Positions 8,604 to 13,332 of a DNA stretch of 13,347 nucleotides are shown here, piece after piece. Where the stretch lies: NCBI GenBank assembly GCA_030040515.1, contig JASHTO010000047.1:1-13347 (forward strand), written 5' to 3'. Within the stretch, counting starts at the first letter, position 1; each line of letters opens with the position of its first letter. Under the pieces are notes generated by a model. The model worked only from the letters and a program-made list of their open reading frames with translations, was not told the DNA's origin and did not search any database. The stretch is from Terriglobia bacterium (lineage in GTDB: Bacteria; Acidobacteriota; Terriglobia; UBA7540). The position numbers were made by a program, and so were the translations under genes.

Positions 8604-8648
8604 TGGTGGGCGGTATCCGGCTCGAACGGATGACCTTCTGCTTGTAAG
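8604..8648 (-). tRNA. tRNA-Val(UAC) 3' fragment, likely attachment site (attL)
   Basis: Read on the minus strand, this is positions 32-76 of a tRNA. It has the anticodon loop CTTACAA (T33, anticodon TAC, so Val), the 3' anticodon strand GCAGA, variable loop AGGTC and a T-arm ATCCG-TTCGAGC-CGGAT with a perfect stem. The acceptor strand is ACCGCCC, followed by discriminator A and an encoded CCA. The 5' half is missing: the bases before position 32 do not restore the anticodon stem, no GGGCGGT acceptor strand is found nearby, and no D-arm is present. The fragment is not a working tRNA. The known cause is integration of a mobile element into a tRNA gene, which leaves the old 3' end displaced. Confidence 0.8.
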
Positions 8649-8739
8649 ACCGACCCAAGATTAAAACTATAGCACTTAGCGGCACGGTTGGCAACTGAAC
8701 GATACTTGAATTTACTGAGGTTAGCTTAATTCAATTTTT

Positions 8740-8761
8740 TAACTTGTACCTAACTTGTACC
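8740..8761. repeat. Tandem 11-bp direct repeat TAACTTGTACC, two copies
   Basis: Two exact copies lie head to tail, about 90 bp inside the element from the tRNA fragment. They share CTTGTA with the anticodon-loop end of the fragment (8641-8646). The surrounding 8655-8760 stretch is AT-rich, and CTATAGCA occurs at 8667 and again at 8777. Repeats placed like this can be integrase arm sites or excisionase sites, but no such protein is visible to confirm it. Confidence 0.4.
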
Positions 8762-8809
8762 CGTTGCGCGGTTTCCCTATAGCAATGCGCCGCGCACACC
8801 GGAGCGTCC

Positions 8810-9319
8810 ATGTCCTCATCTGGGTTGATGCCGTGCCGTGTCTGTGGAAGGAATCCCATCCCCATTCCAGAATTGGCTGTCCCCGAGTTCACATGGACGT
8901 GTCGCGAGTGCACCCAGGCTCCTCACGACGATGGATTATGCTTTGATATCTACCGATCTCGTGGAAACTTCGGCGCAGGCATCAGCCTGTCCCCGTCCGA
9001 GCGGCAATTACTCCGTGCTGGGAATGGCTTCCACATCGACAACACTCAGCGGGACCGCCAGCGTGCGCAGGACTACAAGGCCGCGCATCGGGATCGGGTG
9101 CACCTTGTGCAAATGGAATGGAAGCACCGAAACGCTGAGTGGCTGAGGACGTATGGCCGTGCCAGATATGCCGATCATGCCGACTATTTTCGTTTCTACA
9201 TGCGTGATTGGTACGCGGAAAATCGGGAGCGCGTCTGTGAGGCAAGGAGAAAGAGATATGCCGAGCGAAAAAAGACGCGGGCTACCTCGGCTTTGGTTTC
9301 CGCGCCCGCACCAGCTTGA
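8810..9319 (+). CDS. Small zinc-ribbon protein with basic helical C-terminus
   Basis: This 169-aa protein starts after GGAG, 5 bp upstream of the ATG. Cys9/Cys12 (CRVCG) and Cys31/Cys34 (CREC) form a C-x2-C-x18-C-x2-C zinc-ribbon knuckle pair. From about residue 79 onward it is helical and basic, with degenerate units of about 15 residues such as YKAAHRDRVHLVQ and WYAENRERVCEARRKRYAER. I have seen comparable basic repeats in phage-encoded zinc-ribbon and HNH-associated proteins, but no HNH catalytic motif is present. It probably binds nucleic acid; the rest is unknown. It is the first gene inside the element, and its last 38 bp overlap the convergent gene on the minus strand. Confidence 0.65.
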   Translation: MSSSGLMPCRVCGRNPIPIPELAVPEFTWTCRECTQAPHDDGLCFDIYRSRGNFGAGISLSPSERQLLRAGNGFHIDNTQRDRQRAQDYKAAHRDRVHLVQMEWKHRNAEWLRTYGRARYADHADYFRFYMRDWYAENRERVCEARRKRYAERKKTRATSALVSAPAPA

Positions 9320-9866
9320 GTCTTTCTGGAGTATTGCGGTATCTTTTGGCGTTCTCGCGTCGCTTAGCCTTCCACGCCGGGTCTGACTTGAAAAAGGCGA
9401 TTCGACACGCCTCTCCGCAGAACTTCCTTCTAGGTGTGGGCGCATAGAAAAAGTTGCCGCACTGTTGGCACCTCACTAATTTCTCTGGGAAATACAGGGC
9501 AAGGTCTTGAGCCTGAAAAACCGGGTCCTGTAGCGCGCCATTTTCCACGCGGATTGGCCTTAGCGCCTCCTGGTCCAGTTCGTGTGGGAAGTAGTCCGTA
9601 ACGTTATCTGGCGTCAGATTGATCGGCTTCCGCCATACGGCAACGCCCCGCTTTCCTATCAGGGTGACCTGAACCTCTGGGTAGTAAACAATGCTTCCAT
9701 CGGAGGAATTGATCCAATCCGCGACCGCTTTGGTCTGCTCTGCGATTCTCCTGTGATCGCTGCCGGTCAGCAGGAAGTACCGCGCCTCAGAGGGGTCTGC
9801 CCACTCTCCGTGGTCTCTTGCTGCCGTGAGCTTGCCACCAGGGAAACGGAACATTGCCTTTTTCAT
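9282..9866 (-). CDS. Zinc-finger protein of unknown function (treble-clef-like, CGNR-type resemblance)
   Basis: This 194-aa protein has an N-terminal domain of about 125 residues with no motif I know. It is followed by Cys133/Cys136/Cys150/Cys154 (CQQCG...RRKFCGEACR), a C-x2-C-x13-C-x3-C finger. A lysine/arginine-rich tail comes last (about 165-194, KAKRRENAKRYR...). The finger resembles the C-terminal finger of CGNR-type proteins and of various phage-associated hypothetical proteins, suggesting nucleic-acid binding. It is transcribed opposite to the rest of the element from a promoter with an extended -10 box close to its ATG. No Shine-Dalgarno site is seen. The position next to a divergent promoter pair would suit a regulator, but that is inference. 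Confidence 0.7.
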   Translation of the reverse strand: MKKAMFRFPGGKLTAARDHGEWADPSEARYFLLTGSDHRRIAEQTKAVADWINSSDGSIVYYPEVQVTLIGKRGVAVWRKPINLTPDNVTDYFPHELDQEALRPIRVENGALQDPVFQAQDLALYFPEKLVRCQQCGNFFYAPTPRRKFCGEACRIAFFKSDPAWKAKRRENAKRYRNTPERLKLVRARKPKPR

Positions 9867-9874
9867 CGCTATGA

Positions 9875-9883
9875 ATTATACCA
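9875..9883 (-). promoter_or_regulatory. Extended -10 promoter element for the minus-strand zinc-finger gene
   Basis: On the minus strand the sequence reads TGGTATAAT, an exact TGnTATAAT extended -10 box. It ends 8 bases before the ATG at 9866. A start site about 7 bp downstream of the box would fall almost on the ATG, so the transcript would be leaderless. No good -35 box is visible, which fits an extended -10 promoter. Confidence 0.5.
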
Positions 9884-9910
9884 AATACACCAAAATATTA
9901 AAGTTCTAGC

Positions 9911-9937
9911 TTGACATTGGCCGAGCGCCGATATAAT
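9911..9937 (+). promoter_or_regulatory. Consensus-hexamer promoter driving the plus-strand small ORFs
   Basis: TTGACA (9911-9916) and TATAAT (9932-9937) are both perfect consensus hexamers, separated by a short 15-bp spacer. They point to the right, toward the ORFs at 9996 and 10066. The short spacer may lower its strength or make it depend on an activator. Lying back to back with the minus-strand -10 box, it forms a compact divergent control region like a phage early switch. Confidence 0.5.
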
Positions 9938-9995
9938 TTAGCCATAATGTTCCGTTTCCAAACGCTCCGCACGTCGAGCGAAGGAAGCGGTTAAC

Positions 9996-10151
9996 ATGAA
10001 AACTTTGCGCTGTGCGGGGTCGGCAATCGTCGCTCACCTATCAAGAGTTGATTCTGGAGGTGCATGTGTCTCGGCGCGAAAAGCGTTCCGCTCGCCTTGC
10101 GAAATATATCGAAAAGACCGGCCACAACCCGTTTCGCAATCGCTATTATGA
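9996..10151 (+). CDS. Possible 51-aa small ORF, overlapping the next gene out of frame
   Basis: ATG at 9996 follows AAGGAAG (9981-9987) by 8 bp, the best-placed ribosome site in this stretch, about 50 bp after the promoter. The product (MKTLRCAGSAIVAHLSRVDS...) has no recognised motif. It overlaps the ORF starting at 10066 in another frame for 86 bp. It may be a leader peptide, a real small protein or chance. Coding is uncertain. Confidence 0.25.
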   Translation: MKTLRCAGSAIVAHLSRVDSGGACVSARKAFRSPCEIYRKDRPQPVSQSLL

Positions 10152-10386
10152 TGAGGAGTGTGCTAAGGAGGATGGCCGATATAATGCCTCCAAGGTTCAT
10201 ATGAGCATTAGCGATCAAGACATCTTTTTAGGCTATTTACAGAGCAGCAAGCGGAGAGGTCATATGTGTTCTTCTAGGGCGAGCGCGGAAGTACGTAAGC
10301 GGATTAACCTTTTCAATCCACGCTTGTACCGCAACCAATTGCTGCGTAAAATGACTCAAGAAGAATGGGCCGCGTTATGTAAATGA
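10066..10386 (+). CDS. Small basic protein of unknown function (106 aa)
   Basis: GTG at 10066 is chosen because GGAGG (10056-10060) precedes it and because the first nine codons are duplicated in frame at 10458. A longer frame back to 10012 lacks a ribosome site. The protein begins (M)SRREKRSARLAKYIEKTG, is rich in Arg/Lys, and has an aromatic middle (RNRYYDEECAKEDGRY) and a helical end (MTQEEWAALCK). I recognise no family. Three Cys residues are scattered and do not form an evident zinc site. Small basic proteins downstream of an early-type promoter in an element are often DNA-binding or host-directed, but nothing here proves either. Confidence 0.5.
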   Translation: MSRREKRSARLAKYIEKTGHNPFRNRYYDEECAKEDGRYNASKVHMSISDQDIFLGYLQSSKRRGHMCSSRASAEVRKRINLFNPRLYRNQLLRKMTQEEWAALCK

Positions 10387-10483
10387 TGTAGTCTAAAAAC
10401 TTTCCGCCGTTCGGCGGGGTACTCTTTACCTTACAGGTGAACCTTTGGGGTGCTGACATGTCTCGACGCGAAAAGCGTTCAGC
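10067..10483 (+). repeat. 25-bp near-identical repeat pair at two ORF starts
   Basis: The copies at 10067-10091 and 10459-10483 match at 23 of 25 bases. Both mismatches, and the next base that differs, fall at third codon positions of the SRREKRSA reading frame (CGG/CGA, TCC/TCA, GCT/GCG). The peptide SRREKRSA is therefore identical. Each copy includes CGCGAAAAGCG, whose arms are self-complementary, so a protein-binding site is an alternative. Confidence 0.6.
10404..10417. terminator. Short GC hairpin, weak terminator candidate
   Basis: CCGCCG and CGGCGG are separated by two bases, so a realistic fold is a 5-bp stem with a GTTC loop, just after the ORF ending at 10386. On the plus strand the following ACTCTTTA is a poor U-run. 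On the minus strand AAAGTTTTT follows, a somewhat better one, but no minus-strand gene obviously needs it. Confidence 0.3.
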
Positions 10484-10547
10484 GCAAATCTTCCCAAGGC
10501 GCGCGCAGCGGCCAAAACAGACGATTCCAGGGAAATGGAAAAACTGA
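10458..10547 (+). CDS. 29-aa ORF sharing its N-terminus with the 106-aa protein
   Basis: ATG at 10458 lies a few bases after GGGGTG. The ORF begins MSRREKRSA, identical to residues 1-9 of the 106-aa protein apart from GTG versus ATG at the start, then diverges (QIFPRRAQRPKQ...) and stops early. It could be a truncated duplicate, a genuine basic microprotein, or a chance frame over a duplicated regulatory site. The synonymous pattern of differences favours past coding. Confidence 0.35.
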   Translation: MSRREKRSAQIFPRRAQRPKQTIPGKWKN

Positions 10548-10588
10548 AAACAGTAGAATAAGACAGTCAGTTACAAGAGAACACCATG

Positions 10589-10612
10589 GCTCCGAGAAAT
10601 CGGGGCTTTTTT
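10589..10612 (+). terminator. Rho-independent terminator (GAAA tetraloop) upstream of the XRE gene
   Basis: GCTCCGA (10589-10595) pairs with TCGGGGC (10600-10606) in a 7-bp stem with one G-U pair. The loop is the stable tetraloop GAAA, and six Ts (10607-10612) follow. It would end transcripts from the small-ORF region. It lies only 44 bp before the XRE start codon, and I see no clear promoter in between. Confidence 0.75.
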
Positions 10613-10656
10613 ATTTGGAGTCGAAAGGCAACAATTTTTTGTGGAGGTGATACCTG

Positions 10657-11286
10657 GTGACTCGTTTCCCAAATTTAAATGCGGCGCTGAAATATCGCCG
10701 GTTGCGGCAGGGGGACCTTACAGAGGTTCTCCGGTGCTCGGAGGGGGCAATCAGCCGAAAGCTGTCAGGCCGGGCCGCTTTTCAAGATCGCGAGCGCAGT
10801 CGGATAGCTGAGGCACTGCAATTTGACCGCGAGTGGCTCTTCAAGGCGGTAGTTATTCCGCGCGAAGCGATGCGCGAGAAGGCTATGGCGGCCGCCACGC
10901 CAGAGACCGCACGCTTGGATTCCCCGCGCGTGCTCACCGGCTCAAGCCTTTTCGGTGATGCGAGGTTCGATTCGCTTCCGCCAAAGTTCTTGCGGATCGT
11001 TTCGCGTTGGGTGAGTCCGAATATCGACGTTTTCCCACTTCCAACCAAACTGCTCAACCAGGTGCTTCACGATCACGAGAGGGAGGTGTACCTACTCGCG
11101 TGCGAATTTATGTTGAAGGTGCTTCGCAAACGCCTCAAACCGCGCGCAGATCATTTTTGCCTTTGGATATTTTACCCCGAATCGTTGATAGGGGTCGAGC
11201 CTAGCCCGCGCTGGTCTTTGGGCGAAGATTGCCTCTGCGCTTCGGACGTTCGCGGTGTCATTCACCCGGTGAAAGGAGAAGCATAA
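10657..11286 (+). CDS. XRE/Cro-type helix-turn-helix regulator with an unknown C-terminal domain
   Basis: GTG at 10657 follows a near-perfect GGAGGTGA (10643-10650) by 6 bp. Residues 5-62 form an XRE-type DNA-binding domain: LNAALKYRRLRQGDLTEVL, then the recognition helix in CSEGAISRKLSGR, then ERSRIAEALQFDREWLF. Residues 63-209 match nothing I know, with helical stretches such as KLLNQVLHDHEREVYLLACE. They lack the S24-type autoprotease motif of LexA-like phage repressors. The stop codon lies 3 bp before the capsid fusion gene, so the two are surely cotranscribed. This suggests control of, or dosage coupling to, capsid production. An alternative is that the C-terminal domain serves a structural or DNA-adaptor role. 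Confidence 0.75.
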   Translation: MTRFPNLNAALKYRRLRQGDLTEVLRCSEGAISRKLSGRAAFQDRERSRIAEALQFDREWLFKAVVIPREAMREKAMAAATPETARLDSPRVLTGSSLFGDARFDSLPPKFLRIVSRWVSPNIDVFPLPTKLLNQVLHDHEREVYLLACEFMLKVLRKRLKPRADHFCLWIFYPESLIGVEPSPRWSLGEDCLCASDVRGVIHPVKGEA

Positions 11287-11289
11287 TTC

Positions 11290-12942
11290 ATGGAACGTGG
11301 TATTTGTAGTGCGGCGCAATTCCGCGCCAGTCAGGACGGACGAGGCATTCGAGGCTATGCCGCCGTGTTCAATCATCCCAGCGATGACCTGGGGGGATTT
11401 TCTGAAAGAGTCATGCCCGGCGCTTTTACGCGATGCCTGCGTAGTAGCCCGGATGTCCGGTGCCTTTTCAATCACAATGCATCGCAGCTCCTCGGGCGCA
11501 CAGCTTCCGGTACGCTGCGGCTGCGAGAGGATGACCTTGGCCTTTTCTTTGATTGCGACCTTCCCGACACGCAGCTTGGCCGCGACGTTCAGGAGATGGT
11601 GAAGCGCGGCGACATTAGCCAGTGCAGCTTCGGGTTTATTGTCCAAGGCCAGAGATGGCCGAATGACACGACCCGCGAGCTTACTGATGTTGATATGCTG
11701 GATGTGTCGCCAGTGACCTTCCCAGCCTACCCTCAAACCTCAGTTTCGGCGCGGCAGGCTGCCCACTGGCCTGACGGTGTGCCGCCTGAAGTCCGCTCGC
11801 GCACTTCGACTTCGCGCAGCCGGATTTCGGTTCCGGCCATACCTGCGATTACGGTCCCGAAGCCCGAACCCCCAATACAACACTTTGAAAGCAGACAAGA
11901 GCAACTGGCCATCGTTGATCGTCTGGCGTCCAGGCTCGGATTTAATTTAAAGGAGAAAAGGTTTTTTATGCGAACAACTGAGAAAACTCGCAGCGCCATC
12001 CAGCGCTTTGCGTTTGGCGGCCATGCGGCGGTCCGTGATCTAACTACTTCCACTGGCGGCGCTTTTGTGCCAGAGGGATTTCAGGATGAAGTTTACGATA
12101 CGATGAAGCAGGTTGATGAACTGACCAACCCGGAGGTTGTCACACACCTGCGCACGGATAACGGCGCGCCGCTCCTGTTGTTTGGCGGCGACGACGTGGA
12201 GAACGTTGCGACGATTGTGGGCGAGGGTAACACTAGTAGCGAAGTTGATCCCACAGCCCTCCAACAGACTCTATTGCCCACTGTTCCGACCTGGGATTCC
12301 GGCGTTGTCGCCTGCTCCTTGCAATTCTTGCAGGATAGCGCCGTTGACATTTCTGTATGGCTCGCGAAGGCGCTCGGTATTCGCCTGGCTCGCGGGATCG
12401 GGCAGTCGCTTGTGTCAACACTTGAATCTTCCGCCATCGAGGGCGCCACGTCCACATCCACGAGCCAAATCGCCTATGACGATCTCTTGAACCTTCGCAG
12501 TTCGGTTGATGAAGCATACCGCCGTTCCGCAAAGTGCTTTTGGTTGATGAGTGATGCGACGTTGGCCAATATCGATGCCCTTGTCGATTCCGTTGGGCAG
12601 CCCATCATTAAGCCAGTCTTTCAGAATGGGCGGAGGATCATCCTTGGCTATCCAGTGGCCTTCAGCCCTAGCCTCCCTTCGATTGCCGCGAACGCCAAAG
12701 CGGCTTACTTCGGAGATTTTTCGCGGTTTATTTTCAGGACCGTGAACGGTATCGAAAAAGGCAGTGGCGATACCAAGAGCGGCCAATTGGTGAGGCTCTG
12801 GGAAACTCCGGGGTTTGTCGAAAACCTTGTGGTAGGGTTTAAGTGCTTCATGCGCGCTCAGGGCGCGCTGATGGACGTTTTCGATGACGGCTCGCCGGCA
12901 GTGTCCAACTCCCCAGTCAAGTATTTGCAGATGGCCGCGTAG
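11290..12942 (+). CDS. Fusion of HK97-type prohead protease and HK97-fold major capsid protein (550 aa)
   Basis: AAAGGAG (11272-11278) precedes the ATG by 11 bp. Residues 1-155 are a prohead (S78-type) protease. The start GYAAVFNHPSDDLGGFSERV leads to the family His in LFNHNASQLLGR (His62), the nucleophile in ISQCSFGF (Ser113) and the LDVSPVTFPAYPQTSVSAR block. Residues 160-226 are a Pro/Ser/Arg-rich linker plus a short helix, in the place of a scaffold-like delta region. Residues 227-550 are a major capsid protein: STGGAFVPEGF for the N-arm, CSLQFLQDSAVDISVWLA, a P-loop/A-domain run to LGYPVAFSPSLPS, and FGDFSRFIF near the end. The protease would cut capsid subunits during shell assembly. 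The protease and capsid genes are usually separate. Internal initiation at 11968 could give free capsid protein. Confidence 0.9.
   Translation: MERGICSAAQFRASQDGRGIRGYAAVFNHPSDDLGGFSERVMPGAFTRCLRSSPDVRCLFNHNASQLLGRTASGTLRLREDDLGLFFDCDLPDTQLGRDVQEMVKRGDISQCSFGFIVQGQRWPNDTTRELTDVDMLDVSPVTFPAYPQTSVSARQAAHWPDGVPPEVRSRTSTSRSRISVPAIPAITVPKPEPPIQHFESRQEQLAIVDRLASRLGFNLKEKRFFMRTTEKTRSAIQRFAFGGHAAVRDLTTSTGGAFVPEGFQDEVYDTMKQVDELTNPEVVTHLRTDNGAPLLLFGGDDVENVATIVGEGNTSSEVDPTALQQTLLPTVPTWDSGVVACSLQFLQDSAVDISVWLAKALGIRLARGIGQSLVSTLESSAIEGATSTSTSQIAYDDLLNLRSSVDEAYRRSAKCFWLMSDATLANIDALVDSVGQPIIKPVFQNGRRIILGYPVAFSPSLPSIAANAKAAYFGDFSRFIFRTVNGIEKGSGDTKSGQLVRLWETPGFVENLVVGFKCFMRAQGALMDVFDDGSPAVSNSPVKYLQMAA
11949..11970 (+). 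promoter_or_regulatory. Internal ribosome-binding site and in-frame start for the capsid domain
   Basis: AAAGGAG at 11949-11955 is followed after 12 bp by ATG at 11968, in frame at codon 227, exactly where capsid similarity begins. The same heptamer with 11-bp spacing starts the whole ORF. The stretch is unusually A/T-rich for this gene and uses codons such as TTA and AGG. A 324-aa capsid protein could therefore be made alongside the fusion. Confidence 0.55.
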
Positions 12943-12953
12943 TTCCTTCGGCC

Positions 12954-13013
12954 TTGGCCAAAGACAGCACGAGGCTATGATTTTGGCCGCGCGGCTTTCA
13001 ACTGCGTTGAAAG
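12954..13013 (+). other. Hairpin-rich 3' UTR of the capsid operon
   Basis: GGCCAAA (12956-12962) can pair with TTTGGCC (12982-12988); the first also lies in the palindrome TTGGCCAA (12954-12961). GCCGCGCGGC (12986-12995) is a 10-bp palindrome. CTTTCAAC (12995-13002) pairs with GTTGAAAG (13006-13013) in an 8-bp stem with a 3-nt loop. None of these is followed by a T-run, so they are distinct from the terminator downstream. Confidence 0.5.
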
Positions 13014-13032
13014 TGATACGCGTGGGTTTCCA

Positions 13033-13074
13033 CTGGCGCGGCGGTCCACTACACAGCCGCCGCGCCAGCTTTTT
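13033..13074 (+). terminator. Strong Rho-independent terminator after the capsid gene
   Basis: CTGGCGCGGCGG (13033-13044) and CCGCCGCGCCAG (13057-13068) form a perfect 12-bp GC-rich stem with a 12-nt loop, followed by a C and five Ts (13070-13074). This closes the XRE-capsid operon and isolates it from the gene at 13087. Confidence 0.88.
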
Positions 13075-13086
13075 ATCCTGGCTCAC

Positions 13087-13332
13087 ATGGACACTCTAGA
13101 AATCAAGCATCGCGCTGCATGGTTTCGCCAAGAGGCGCATGATCTCGCTTCGTCGGCGCACATCTCGGATGATGACTGGGGAAATTTTGAAAAGCTGCTT
13201 GAGACGGCTATGCTACTTGAACGTCTCTCAGAACCAGCGCCGGCCCACCTGCGCCATTTCCAAACCGATGCCGAACGCTTTGCTGCTCTCCGCGAGATGG
13301 CGGCGCGGCTCGGTGTGTCATTGCGCATTTAA
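13087..13332 (+). CDS. Small acidic-helical protein of unknown function (81 aa)
   Basis: ATG at 13087 opens an 81-codon frame with a balanced, helix-forming composition (AAWFRQEAHDLASSA, EKLLETAMLLERLSE, ERFAALREMAARLG). It has no Cys and no motif that I recognise. The start lies only 12 bp after the terminator T-run, and no Shine-Dalgarno site is visible, so its expression is unclear. A frame of nearly equal length exists on the opposite strand, but its Ser/Arg-rich product looks like a shadow. In capsid elements the next gene is often a connector or an accessory protein; this one is too short and featureless to assign. Confidence 0.5.
   Translation: MDTLEIKHRAAWFRQEAHDLASSAHISDDDWGNFEKLLETAMLLERLSEPAPAHLRHFQTDAERFAALREMAARLGVSLRI

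Noticed and set aside
8604..8760. Complete tRNA gene, or one split by an intron in the anticodon loop
   Set aside because: No D-arm or GGGCGGT acceptor strand is found on the 5' side within several hundred bases, so only the 3' part is present.
8731..8913. Integrase remnant on the minus strand beside the tRNA fragment
   Set aside because: No tyrosine- or serine-recombinase motif can be read in any frame there.
10450..10650. 66-codon plus-strand frame from a GTG, crossing the terminator and ending in the Shine-Dalgarno of the XRE gene
   Set aside because: Its coupling position is tempting, but it runs through the terminator stem, has no clear ribosome site, and conflicts with the frame supported by the synonymous duplication.
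12415..13086. 223-codon minus-strand frame opposite the capsid gene
   Set aside because: It lies against the clearly recognisable capsid coding sequence and its terminator, and its product has no family resemblance.
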